Below, one piece after another: positions 41,751 to 49,558 of a stretch of 64,000 bases of DNA. The stretch covers positions 1 to 64,000 of the forward strand of contig NZ_PSNW01000017.1 of NCBI RefSeq assembly GCF_002930645.1. Reading direction: 5' to 3'. Each line of letters begins with the position of its first letter. Within the stretch, counting starts at the first letter, position 1. The position numbers and the translations under genes are program-made. Origin of the DNA: Solimonas fluminis. Lineage in GTDB: Bacteria > Pseudomonadota > Gammaproteobacteria > Nevskiales > Nevskiaceae. The notes beneath the pieces were generated by a model. It was not told the DNA's origin. It was given only the letters and a program-made list of their open reading frames with translations, and searched no databases.

Positions 41751-42368
41751 ATGTCCACTGCAAGTGTTTCAAAGGAAAAGGAATGTCATGCGCCGGCGGC
41801 CCCCCGCCCGAGCGCGCGAGACCGCATCTTCAACGCCGCCCGGCAGCTTTTCTACAAGAACGGCATCCGCGCCGTGGGCGTGGAGAGCATCGCCAGCGAG
41901 GCCCAGACCACCAAGATGAGCCTCTACCGCTCGTTCTCCTGCAAGGACGAGCTGGTCACCGAATACCTGCGTGAATCCGTCCGTGAATACTGGGACTGGT
42001 TTGACGAGATCGTCGCCAGGCACCCCGGCGACCCCCGCGCCGCCCTGCAGACCCTCTTCGACAGCCAGGCCAACAAGGCCTGCACCTGCGACACCCGCGG
42101 CTGCGCCATCGGCAACGCCAGCGTGGAACTCACCGAGCCGGACCACCCCGCCCGCCAGGTCGTCACCGAGTTCAACAAAGAGAAGCTGGCCCGCATCACC
42201 GCCCTCTGCGCCCAGGCCGGCTACAAGAATCCGGATGCCTTGGCGCGAGGGCTGTTCCTGCTGATGGACGGCGCCTACATGAGCCTGCTCAGCCTGGGCT
42301 CAACCGGCCCCACGTCGGCGCTGCCGCAGGCGGCCAAAGCCATGCTGGACGCACATCCACGCGATTGA
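41751..42368 (+). CDS. TetR/AcrR-family regulator of the RND pump
   Basis: 205 aa. TetR helix-turn-helix ARDRIFNAARQLFYKNGIRAVGVESIASEAQTTKMSLYRSFSCKDELV at ~25-72; the C-terminal ligand domain has NKACTCDTRGCAIGNASVELTEPDHPA, a Cys-containing segment shared by a subgroup of TetR regulators next to efflux genes. An unusual Cys in the position of YRHFPSKDEL (here YRSFSCKDEL) may allow thiol sensing. Divergent from the RND operon with two palindromes between, so repression of the pump is likely. Confidence 0.9.
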   Translation: MSTASVSKEKECHAPAAPRPSARDRIFNAARQLFYKNGIRAVGVESIASEAQTTKMSLYRSFSCKDELVTEYLRESVREYWDWFDEIVARHPGDPRAALQTLFDSQANKACTCDTRGCAIGNASVELTEPDHPARQVVTEFNKEKLARITALCAQAGYKNPDALARGLFLLMDGAYMSLLSLGSTGPTSALPQAAKAMLDAHPRD

Positions 42369-42382
42369 GCCGATCTCTAATT

Positions 42383-42420
42383 CCCCTCTCCCACCGGGAG
42401 AGGGGCTAGGGGTGAGGGAC
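42383..42420. repeat. Family B palindromic repeat
   Basis: CCCCTCTCCCACCGGGAGAGGGG followed by CTAGGGGTGAGGGAC; a degenerate family A piece (GATCCTGTCGAAGGATTTCAGGGTGA) follows at 42461-42490. It lies between tetR and the toxin-antitoxin operon and may end the tetR transcript. Confidence 0.7.
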
Positions 42421-42543
42421 GCTGGCCAATGTGCTCAACCCCGCTGCCTCCTTCACCTGCAGTTCTGATCCTGTCGAAGGATTTCAGGGTGATTGACGCC
42501 CTGGTTGGCCTCTCCACCCCCGGTGCAAAACTCTTCCTCCAGG

Positions 42544-42573
42544 GTGTATAGTGTGTATACACACTGTATACAC
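42544..42573. promoter_or_regulatory. Nested palindromic operator of the TacA-TacT-type operon
   Basis: The centre GTGTGTATACACAC (42551-42564) is a perfect 14-bp palindrome, flanked by GTGTATA and TGTATACAC so that almost the whole 30 bp is symmetric. It lies 13-42 bp before the antitoxin ATG, the usual place for autorepression by a ribbon-helix-helix antitoxin. Confidence 0.7.
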
Positions 42574-42585
42574 GAGGCCTCCCCC

Positions 42586-42861
42586 ATGGCCGCCAACACC
42601 GCCCGCGGAACCACCATCAACCTGCGCGCTCCCGCCGCGCGCCGCGCCCTGATCGACCAAGCCGCCGAAGCCTTGGGCAAGAGCCGCACGGATTTCATGC
42701 TGGACGCCGCTTCCGAAAAAGCCCAACAGGTATTGCTGGACCGCACCGTGTTCGCGCTCGACGCCGAGCGCTTCGCCGAATTCACCCGCCTGCTGGAGGC
42801 CCCTCTCGCCCAACCCAAGGCAGTCAAGAAGCTGCTGCAGCGCAAGGCCCCCTGGGAGTGA
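42586..42861 (+). CDS. TacA-type antitoxin (DUF1778, ribbon-helix-helix)
   Basis: 91 aa. The N-terminus TTINLRAPAARRALIDQAAEALGKSRTDFMLDAASEKAQ is the DUF1778 ribbon-helix-helix, and the C-terminal tail (FTRLLEAPLAQPKAVKKLLQRKAPWE) is the expected toxin-neutralising segment. It binds the operator just upstream and inhibits the GNAT toxin encoded by the next gene, whose GTG overlaps its stop. CTCCCCC before the ATG gives a poor ribosome site. Confidence 0.92.
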   Translation: MAANTARGTTINLRAPAARRALIDQAAEALGKSRTDFMLDAASEKAQQVLLDRTVFALDAERFAEFTRLLEAPLAQPKAVKKLLQRKAPWE

Positions 42862-43355
42862 GCCTGTCGGCGCCCGCGCCGCTGGATGAAAGCCACGTCC
42901 TCGACGCCTTCCGCTGTGCTGAGCCCGAACTGGAAAGCTGGCTGGAGCAGCGCGCGCGCCGCAATCACGCGGAGGGTGCGTCTCGCTGCTTCGTGGTCTG
43001 TGATGGCTCGACTGTGGTCGGCTACTACGCCCTAGCCGCCGGCGCCGTTTTGCACACCCAAGTGCCAGGCAACATCCGCCGCAACATGCCGGAGCCCATT
43101 CCCGTGGTGGCGCTAGGACGCTTGGCCGTGCATGCGGATTGGGCGGGCAGGGGTATCGGGGCTGGTTTGCTAAAAGACGCCGTCCTGCGTTCAAAGCGCC
43201 TGTCCGAGGAAGTTGGCGTGCGTGCCTTGCTATGTCACGCCATCAACGATAGTGCACGAGAGTTCTATCTGCACCATGGCTTCGTGGAATCGCCCATTGA
43301 GCCGATGACGCTCATGCTGAACCTTGCCAAGCTTGGCAAGGTGAGCGGCCGCTGA
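42858..43355 (+). CDS. TacT-type GNAT toxin (aminoacyl-tRNA acetyltransferase)
   Basis: 165 aa. GNAT fold with the acetyl-CoA loop RLAVHADWAGRGIGAGLLKDA and the late Tyr in SAREFYLHHGFVE typical of TacT/AtaT-like toxins. Family members acetylate charged tRNAs and stop translation. GTG start within GTGA overlap of the antitoxin, so the pair is translationally coupled. Together with the operator this is a complete type II toxin-antitoxin module at the edge of the accessory stretch. Confidence 0.92.
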   Translation: MSLSAPAPLDESHVLDAFRCAEPELESWLEQRARRNHAEGASRCFVVCDGSTVVGYYALAAGAVLHTQVPGNIRRNMPEPIPVVALGRLAVHADWAGRGIGAGLLKDAVLRSKRLSEEVGVRALLCHAINDSAREFYLHHGFVESPIEPMTLMLNLAKLGKVSGR

Positions 43356-43670
43356 GAGGTCCGAGCACCTCTCCCCGCGTGCGGGGGGAGGGTCAGGGTG
43401 GCACCGTTCTCCTGATATCCTGTCGAAGGATCCAAAGGTGAATGGCTCAAGCCAAGGTACAGTGACGTGCGCCTTGATCACGGAGTTCTATTAGATGTGC
43501 TCCTCTAGCATGTGGAATGCGAAGCTAAATGCTTCTGCGAAGGCCACCTCACCTGAATCAGGTGGCGCTCTGGGTATTGGCTGCGTTGAGGCCTCTACTG
43601 AAGGAGCGTCGAGGAACGACCAGATCAGAGAGGAGATATTTCTTCTTGTTTAAGCCCTAGCACGGCGTAC
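43356..43670. other. Intergenic stretch at the left edge of the lower-GC island
   Basis: A degenerate family B repeat (CACCTCTCCCCGCG...GGGGGGAGGGTCAGGGTG, 43368-43400) and a family A piece (CCTGTCGAAGGATCCAAAGGTGAATGG) are followed by clearly AT-richer DNA. GCCACCTCACCTGAATCAGGTGGC (43543-43566) can form a hairpin. One short open frame is listed separately. Confidence 0.45.
43495..43653 (+). CDS. Possible small protein, low confidence
   Basis: 52 codons, MCSSSMWNAKLNASAK at the start and QIREEIFLLV at the end, with GGAG 9-12 nt before the ATG. Composition is plain and there is no family match. It is convergent with the nuclease-helicase gene, ending 18 bp from that gene's stop. Could be chance. 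Confidence 0.2.
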   Translation: MCSSSMWNAKLNASAKATSPESGGALGIGCVEASTEGASRNDQIREEIFLLV

Positions 43671-45680
43671 CTACGGCGTGGCCGCAGGTATGCCCAAGTC
43701 GACAAGGTACTCAAAGGTTGGGTCATAGAAAGCAGGAGATCGAGTGGCGTCCTCTGGATCCCCCGGGGGGACAAAAATCACCATTCCCTGGCGGGCGCGG
43801 GTTAGCAAGACTCTGTATGCGTTTCGTAGGTAGAGGCGGCTTTCTCGTTGATGGATGTTGCACCACTGGCTTCCACGGAAGTCGTGATGTCCCCAGCCCT
43901 CTCCGTTGAATCGGAGATCACCGTCCCAGGTAACGCAGGTCCAGTCTAGCTCCAGGCCTTGCACTTGGAACTCTGTTGCTGCGTCCTCTAGATAGTAGCT
44001 CGACCGCGTGTCGTTACTTTCATTCAGAAACCAATGGACAGGGTCGATCTCAACGCGGATGTCGATAGCATGAGGTTTGAGGCGCTGAGCCTTCGAGGAG
44101 GCAAGGAGGCCATATCGCTCAGACCCGCGGGCGCGCTTGCGTATCCATTGCTTAGCTACAGATAGATCGCGGGTTACCGCGATGGGGTAGCGCGTAATGA
44201 GTTCGGCCAGCGATTTGCGTGCCCCCTCCCGCTCGCAGTCGAGAAGGGCTTTCACGAAGCCTGAGACATTCTCCGCTCGGAAGGAGCGCATTGATACGCC
44301 CAGGTGCAGACATGCGTCGAAGTGAGTGAAAGGTCGTTGGCGGCACTGCTCCAGGGCCATGCCTGCAGCATATTCGCTGTCGTCCAGTTTGGACGATACG
44401 TACATATGCCAGCCGGGGAATTTGGAGTTGATTGCTTCGATCCATGCGTCAATTCCGGCCTCTCCGGTGTTTATTTCCTGGCCGCCACCCACCAAGCAGA
44501 CGATAACCGCCCAATCTTTATGGCGATCCATACAGGAGATGAGGAACTCCGGTTCTGACTGCGAGAAGTCAGGGCGTCCCTTCTTCCTGCTCATGAAGCT
44601 AGCTGTCTGCTTGAGGTTCCATGCTCGTTGGGCTTCATCAAAGATGACGACGTGCTCGACGGGGGCCCCGGTATCGTCCAGACAGTCATCCCGAAAATGA
44701 TGAACGTTCTGGATGAAGGCTTTGATGCTTTCTCTGATCACTCCCTTTCGAGCCTTGCTGTTGTCGCTTTTCTGGCGAGCGAACTCGTCTCTTGTGAGGG
44801 CTTCCCTGAGGACTGCCACGAGAGGGCCATTACCGGATAGGAAAACAGCATGAGTCGGAAGGTCTTTGTCGCGATGCTGTGTGGCGACATTAAGGCCCAC
44901 CAAGGTTTTCCCGGCGCCAGGGACGCCCGTCACAAAGCAAATAATCTTGTAGTTGTTCGCCCTCGCTTCTTCCACGAGGTCGTCAATTTTTTTGGAGGTG
45001 AATTGAAGATTCTTCGCGCCCGCATCATTTCGCGCAATGTTCTCAACCGAGTGCCGGGCGTATAGGGAGCGTGCCGCTTCGATGATCGTCGGCGTCGGCA
45101 GATAGGAGCCCGAAGCCCAAGATTTGGCGTTCATGCTCTCGGCGGAAATGGCAGCGAGGGCGGCTTCCAAGGCCGCCTTGAACCCATTCGGGTGTACTGC
45201 AATGGGTCGGTAGACCGAGTCGTGATCGGCCGTCAATGCGACTGCTTTGGAAGTGGTGGCGCCCGAGGCGATGAGCATCGGGACAAGGGTTGCCCGATGA
45301 CTGGTCGCGTGAAAGTTCTTTAGGTCTAAGGCGTAGTCCCAGACCTGATTGAGAGCCGTTTGGTCGAACTGGCTGGCGCCGACCTTAAATTCAACGACGA
45401 AAATAGCGGGGCCGATGAGTAGAATCACATCGACTCTTCGGCCCATGCGCGGAATGCTGAACTCAAAGTAGACATGGCCAGCGAAACCGCGCAACTCGGA
45501 CTGGAGGAAGTGAATTTGGTATGACCAAGAGACCAATTGCGCGTCATCCACTCCCCGACCGCCAATGGTGAGCTGACCTACGATGATGTTCTGGGGTGTC
45601 TGCAGGAACTCAGATATAGGCGCTCCATACCAAGCACGAGATGGAGAGGTGGCTGTCAGAGGCTGGTTCGGCGAATCCAT
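43671..45680 (-). CDS. DUF2075-type nuclease-helicase fusion (candidate defence gene)
   Basis: 669 aa from ATG at 45680 (SD GAGGA upstream; a GTG 20 codons earlier is possible). Residues ~75-100 (MGRRVDVILLIGPAIFVVEFKVG) have the D ... E-x-K pattern of a PD-(D/E)xK nuclease. Residues ~245-600 form a superfamily-1-like DUF2075 helicase/ATPase: Walker A TGVPGAGKT, Walker B VVIFDEAQRAW, sensor-type IVCLVGGGQEIN, and late RNAYRVLLTRARQGMVIF. Codons are AT-richer than in neighbours, pointing to horizontal acquisition. It sits between two toxin-antitoxin modules. A role in phage or plasmid defence is inferred. Confidence 0.75.
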   Translation of the reverse strand: MDSPNQPLTATSPSRAWYGAPISEFLQTPQNIIVGQLTIGGRGVDDAQLVSWSYQIHFLQSELRGFAGHVYFEFSIPRMGRRVDVILLIGPAIFVVEFKVGASQFDQTALNQVWDYALDLKNFHATSHRATLVPMLIASGATTSKAVALTADHDSVYRPIAVHPNGFKAALEAALAAISAESMNAKSWASGSYLPTPTIIEAARSLYARHSVENIARNDAGAKNLQFTSKKIDDLVEEARANNYKIICFVTGVPGAGKTLVGLNVATQHRDKDLPTHAVFLSGNGPLVAVLREALTRDEFARQKSDNSKARKGVIRESIKAFIQNVHHFRDDCLDDTGAPVEHVVIFDEAQRAWNLKQTASFMSRKKGRPDFSQSEPEFLISCMDRHKDWAVIVCLVGGGQEINTGEAGIDAWIEAINSKFPGWHMYVSSKLDDSEYAAGMALEQCRQRPFTHFDACLHLGVSMRSFRAENVSGFVKALLDCEREGARKSLAELITRYPIAVTRDLSVAKQWIRKRARGSERYGLLASSKAQRLKPHAIDIRVEIDPVHWFLNESNDTRSSYYLEDAATEFQVQGLELDWTCVTWDGDLRFNGEGWGHHDFRGSQWCNIHQRESRLYLRNAYRVLLTRARQGMVIFVPPGDPEDATRSPAFYDPTFEYLVDLGIPAATP

Positions 45681-46372
45681 TGCTGAGATGGTCCTCACAG
45701 ATTTTCTATCATTCTGGGTCAAGGAGGCTGTGGACACCACAGGGGGCCTGGTCGACTAGTTGAGTATTGGACTAAAGAAAAACGGAACTCCGTTATGACT
45801 TCCGCTCCCTCCGGCGTAACCTATTCCCATCGAGCCAGGCCTCACGCTGGAACCCCCAACGACCGAGGCCCAGCGCATACCGGGATCGATCTCACCCACC
45901 CGGCCCATGCCCTCACGGCTCCACAACTTCCCGCAGTAGAACGATTGCCGGGCTAACCCAGTAGGGCTCTGCTAGCGCATCCGCGAACGAGTCCCGGGTC
46001 CGCCTGCTGTCGGTGCTCATTAACAACACGGTATTGCTGCCCGCCGGGCCGTCTCCACCAGGGGAGCCCGCGCAGCGCGACGGGCGTGCCTGGACGAGGC
46101 GCCCGCGGAGACAACGGCTGGCCGCAAGGTCAGGGCAAAGCCACGAACAGCGTGGAGGGCCCCCAGCGCACAGGCGCTGGGGATCCTTAGCGTCGTGAGT
46201 TGGCGGTTGGAACTCCCAGAGGGTCGAGAGCGCCATCTCTCCGGAGTCGGCCCGGCGGAGCAGGTTTTTGACGGGGCAGGGGCCTTGCGCTTCCTGCCTC
46301 CCGGATTCTAGCGGGTGGCGTCAGCCGGGCCCGCGGGTCCATCCATTCCAGAGGGAACGCTCGTGGACAGAT
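45681..46372. other. Gene-free stretch between nuclease-helicase and AbiE-type module
   Basis: About 690 bp in which I see no credible gene. Open frames here (for example on minus 45913-46236 and plus 46013-46198) have odd Pro/Arg/Ser-rich composition and no ribosome sites. It may be decayed coding DNA. Its right end carries the first copy of the 35-bp direct repeat. Confidence 0.4.
46317..46351. repeat. 35-bp perfect direct repeat, distal copy
   Basis: Identical to 47710-47744, where the same bases encode the last nine codons and stop of the lasso cyclase gene (WNGWTRGPG, stop). The copy here lies 21 bp beyond the AbiEii-type stop and is not attached to a cyclase gene. Flanks are also weakly similar (CTAGCGGG just outside both copies). 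Confidence 0.85.
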
Positions 46373-47104
46373 TTATTTGCCAGCCGCTCGCCGTGCCAGT
46401 TCCCGCTCGTGCTCATTGAACATCTCCGTGAGCCACGCCCTGCAGGACTCGAAGTCCGAGGGGATATCCAGCAGGGATGTGACCGGCGGATCATCGGCCC
46501 GGCGCCGGCCATACAGGATCCGCTGCTTGATCAACTCGCCGCCCGCGCCCATCGTCTCGGCGGCCTGCAGCAATTCGGGAATCCCGCGCTGGTCTCGCAG
46601 CAGCACGCGCAGGTCAAAGAAGTCCCGCGCCGCGATGCGCTCCTCTGGCAACTGCGCCTTCAACAGGAAGATGCTGTCTTCGGATGCCACGCGGATATGC
46701 CCGGAGTCCAGGTCTTTCACAGGTGCTGCGCTCACCAGTGTCGCGGCATCCAGCAGCTTGCCATCCGGATAGACTCGCTTCGTAAAGAAGTCGAGCTTCA
46801 CTCCATCCACTGTCCAGCGCAGGCTGTAGAGTTCGGGGTCTGGGTCGCCGGGGCCGCGTTCCAACGCCGCCTCCATGTCCACGCGCCGGCTCACCTTCAA
46901 GCCCTGGTCTCGTAGCTGTGCCAGCATCGCGAAGATCTGGTGCTTGTCGATCGTGCCGGCTGCCAGAAAGTCCAGGTCTTCGCTTAGCCGGTGTTCCAGG
47001 CGCATCGCCAGTGCGGTGCCGCCCACCAGCACGTAGTCAGCCATCGCAGGAAAGACGCGCAGCCGCTCGAACAGACCCCGGGTCTTGTCAGGCAGCCCGC
47101 GCAA
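46373..47104 (-). CDS. AbiEii/AbiGii-type nucleotidyltransferase toxin
   Basis: 243 aa. The nucleotidyltransferase motif GGTALAMRLEHRLSEDLDFL (residues 28-47: GG[ST] plus paired acidic residues ED-x-D) is that of AbiEii/DUF1814 proteins, the toxin part of AbiE-type abortive infection systems (some transfer nucleotides to tRNA). A later conserved acidic/basic stretch (KDLDSGHIRVASEDSIFLLKAQLPEERIAARDFFDLRVL) also fits. It overlaps the upstream gene by 17 bp, giving a bicistronic toxin-antitoxin layout. Confidence 0.88.
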   Translation of the reverse strand: MRGLPDKTRGLFERLRVFPAMADYVLVGGTALAMRLEHRLSEDLDFLAAGTIDKHQIFAMLAQLRDQGLKVSRRVDMEAALERGPGDPDPELYSLRWTVDGVKLDFFTKRVYPDGKLLDAATLVSAAPVKDLDSGHIRVASEDSIFLLKAQLPEERIAARDFFDLRVLLRDQRGIPELLQAAETMGAGGELIKQRILYGRRRADDPPVTSLLDIPSDFESCRAWLTEMFNEHERELARRAAGK

Positions 47105-47573
47105 GGCCGATCTCCACGTTCGCCAACGTCCGGGCAGATTCCTTCAGGCTCCAATCCTGCAGGTCGCCGGCGCTCGCCATCGCCTGGAAGACCTTGCGCA
47201 CCTTCGGCAGGCCATAGTGCAGCACCAGACGCAGCACATCCTCGAAGGAAGGCTGCGCCAGCACGCTGGCAATCAGGGTGGTTTCCGGCAGTGCTTCCGG
47301 AGCGGCGCTCCAGATGCGGTTGAAGGACAACTCCGGCGCGCCTGCGGTTGTGGCGGCCAAGGCGATGCCCGTCTTCCGTCGCCCGCCTTGCTCGCCTGGG
47401 CTCAGAGTCAGGTAGCCCTCCGCCGCCAGCTTTTTCACTTGGTCAAACACCCGCCGATACGGTCGCCCAAGCTTCGCCGCCAGGTCATAGACGCTATCCA
47501 CCCGGCCGCCCTCGGCCTTGAGGCAATCGATCAGCGCCTGCTGGGTGGCGGTCAGCAATGTCATATATGACAT
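47088..47573 (-). CDS. Putative cognate antitoxin of the AbiEii-type toxin (winged-helix)
   Basis: 161 aa. The N-terminal ~65 residues resemble a winged helix (TATQQALIDCLKAEGGRVDSVYDLAAKLGRPYRRVFDQVKKLAAEGYLTL), followed by a helical C-terminus (SVLAQPSFEDVLRLVLHYGLPKVRKVFQAM). It precedes and overlaps the toxin, the standard order of antitoxin first. It is not a close match to the classical AbiEi family by eye. The ATG lies in a 16-bp perfect palindrome that may be its own operator. Confidence 0.7.
   Translation of the reverse strand: MSYMTLLTATQQALIDCLKAEGGRVDSVYDLAAKLGRPYRRVFDQVKKLAAEGYLTLSPGEQGGRRKTGIALAATTAGAPELSFNRIWSAAPEALPETTLIASVLAQPSFEDVLRLVLHYGLPKVRKVFQAMASAGDLQDWSLKESARTLANVEIGLARAA
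47558..47573. promoter_or_regulatory. Perfect 16-bp palindrome over the antitoxin start codon
   Basis: ATGTCATATATGACAT is an exact palindrome; its minus-strand reading begins with the antitoxin ATG. A DNA-binding antitoxin bound here would block transcription or early elongation. Confidence 0.6.
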
Positions 47574-47709
47574 TTTGATGCAATCTCACGGCTCTGTCTA
47601 CCTGCTTTCCGGACTAAGGGGCTAGCGGTCAGCCGACGGAGCGGCCTCGGCATCTCGTAGGCAGACGTAAACGGCGGTCTCCACCTCTCCTAGCGGGGTG
47701 GGCATCGGC
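47574..47709. other. Spacer between antitoxin start and cyclase 3' end
   Basis: No gene seen. It must contain the promoter of the AbiE-type pair if that module is transcribed on its own; CTAGCGGGGTGGGCATCGGC leads into the direct repeat. Confidence 0.3.
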
Positions 47710-47744
47710 GGCGTCAGCCGGGCCCGCGGGTCCATCCATTCCAG
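47710..47744. repeat. 35-bp perfect direct repeat, copy at the cyclase 3' end
   Basis: Contains the stop codon (47714-47716) and last nine codons of the asparagine-synthetase-like gene. Identical to 46317-46351; the distance between copies is 1393 bp and encloses the AbiE-type pair. Confidence 0.85.
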
Positions 47745-49558
47745 GGCAGGCGCTCCAGCGCCGCCCATTCCCCGGCGGCGTGGCGCAGGAAGGCCCGCTG
47801 CCAGCTCAGGTATCCCATCAGCGCCACCACGGACCGCGTGGACGCATTCATCAGGCCAAACTGCAGCGCTTCGATCTCGGCGCGCACGCTCGGCGCGTGT
47901 ATCCATCCCGCCGGGCAGTCGTCCACCAGGGCGTGGAAGTACTCCCGCGCCTGGTTGAAGTAGCGCAGCTGGAAGGAGTTGAACACGAAGGTGTCGTTGG
48001 CCCGGGCGCGCAGGCTCTCCGGCACCACGCCCTTCTGGGCCTCGCGCAGCAGCTCCTTGTAGCGGCCGTTGAAGTCGTGCACCAGCAGCGCGCTGACGTG
48101 GTCGTACACGTAGTCGATCAGCCGCAGGTCGCAGAACGGCGAGGCATCCTTGAGGCCGCGGCGCGCAAAGTGCGGCGCGGTCACGGCGCGCGTGGCGGCA
48201 AAGTAGCCCCAGTTGTCGCAGATGATGCCGTCGCCCAGCAGCTCGCGCTCGCGCTGCCGCCGCTGGTCCTCGTACTCCGCGCGCCGGTCGTTGGCCCGCA
48301 GCCAGGTCACCGGCGCGTGCAGCAGGCGGTCCTGGTTCACGTCGCAGACGTCCAGCGGGTCCCACTTCCACTTCGCCGTGTGCCGCGCCATGCGGTAGTA
48401 CAGCTCTCGCGGTATCTGCGAGACCAGGCTCTGCACGGCCAGACTCACCGGGCTGCGGCTCATCAGCCGCGCCGCCGGCCGCAGCGCGTTGAGGAACGCG
48501 CCCCACTGCCGCCGCTGCAGCAGGTAGGGCAGCATGGCCGGAGACCGCAGGAAGAGCTGGTCCGCGCCAAAGCCGGTGAACACCAGCCCGCCCGGCCGCG
48601 TCATGCGCGCCACCGCCTCGGAGAACAGCTCGCCAAACCAGAAGAAGTCGCTGGGCTCGTCGCTGTAGGCCGGCTCCATCTGCGGCACCGCCGGCAGCTC
48701 GTCCGGCGGGATCACCCGCAGGTCTATCCCGTAGCGCTCCGCCACCTCCCGCGCGTAGCCCTCGCTGACGTGGTGGGAGGGCACGTTGGGCTGCGAGAAC
48801 ATCACCCCCTTGGCCCCGGTGGTCACCTCGCCCACCAGGCAGGCCACGAAGGACGAATCCAGCCCGCCGGAGATCTCGATGCACACGTCCGCGCCCGGCG
48901 CCGCATGCAGGTGGTCCTGCACGGACTCGCGCAGCAGCCGCAGGATCTCCGGCGCCACGTCCTCGCGGCGCTGCTGCGGGTCCAGCTGGTACTGGTAGCT
49001 GCGCGTCACCAGCGCGCGCCTGGCCACGCGGCGCCCCAGCGTCACCAGCTCACCCGGCAACACGCGCCGCACGCCCGCCAGCGGCGTGCACTCGGCGTGG
49101 AACTGCGAGCCGGGCACGATCAGCGTGTGCCGGCCAAAGTATTCCTCGTCCCACTGCGCGCCGGGCGGTCCGGCGTGGAAGGGGAACAGCCGGTTGCCGA
49201 ACAGCGCCGGCTCCTCGCGGTAGTAGAGCTGGTGCTGGCCGGTCAGGCTCTTGAAGCCATGCACCGCCTCCTGCGTGACGTAGCAGGCCACGAAGTCGCC
49301 CGTCACCTCGGTGAAGGCCTCCGGCCCCCGCTCGCGCAGGCGCGCCAGCAGCGCCTGCACCGGCGCCGCCACGCGCTGCCCGTCGATGCGGAAGATCGCT
49401 CCCTCCACCAGCAACGCGCCCTGCGCGTCGGCCGCCCGCCGGGTGCCGGGGCCCGCGCGCCAGCGCGGCTCCGCACTGCCCTGCACCAGGAAGACCTCGC
49501 CGGTTTCGGCCTGACATTCCGCGCCCTGCTGCGACTGTTGAGGAAACCCCATCTGCAT
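47714..49558 (-). CDS. Lasso peptide cyclase (asparagine-synthetase-like, C protein)
   Basis: 614 aa. The N-terminal ~200 residues are a class II glutamine amidotransferase-like fold without the catalytic Cys2 (it starts MQMGFPQ), as usual for lasso C proteins. The synthetase domain has the PP-loop IEISGGLDSSFVACLVG and later DASPFCDLRLIDYVYDHV. It adenylates the ring Asp/Glu of the core peptide to form the macrolactam. Candidate starts are 49573, 49567, 49558 and 49552; the B2 gene begins divergently on overlapping bases. The last nine codons are the 35-bp direct repeat. Confidence 0.9.
   Translation of the reverse strand: MQMGFPQQSQQGAECQAETGEVFLVQGSAEPRWRAGPGTRRAADAQGALLVEGAIFRIDGQRVAAPVQALLARLRERGPEAFTEVTGDFVACYVTQEAVHGFKSLTGQHQLYYREEPALFGNRLFPFHAGPPGAQWDEEYFGRHTLIVPGSQFHAECTPLAGVRRVLPGELVTLGRRVARRALVTRSYQYQLDPQQRREDVAPEILRLLRESVQDHLHAAPGADVCIEISGGLDSSFVACLVGEVTTGAKGVMFSQPNVPSHHVSEGYAREVAERYGIDLRVIPPDELPAVPQMEPAYSDEPSDFFWFGELFSEAVARMTRPGGLVFTGFGADQLFLRSPAMLPYLLQRRQWGAFLNALRPAARLMSRSPVSLAVQSLVSQIPRELYYRMARHTAKWKWDPLDVCDVNQDRLLHAPVTWLRANDRRAEYEDQRRQRERELLGDGIICDNWGYFAATRAVTAPHFARRGLKDASPFCDLRLIDYVYDHVSALLVHDFNGRYKELLREAQKGVVPESLRARANDTFVFNSFQLRYFNQAREYFHALVDDCPAGWIHAPSVRAEIEALQFGLMNASTRSVVALMGYLSWQRAFLRHAAGEWAALERLPWNGWTRGPG

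Noticed and set aside
45913-46236. 107-codon minus-strand frame between nuclease-helicase and AbiE-type pair, considered as a transposase remnant.
   Set aside because: No transposase motif, no ribosome site, and Pro/Arg/Ser-rich composition; I could not support any family.
42586-47744. Possibility that the accessory stretch is a prophage or integrative element.
   Set aside because: No integrase, structural phage gene, relaxase or tRNA attachment site is visible; only the 35-bp direct repeats suggest a small insertion.
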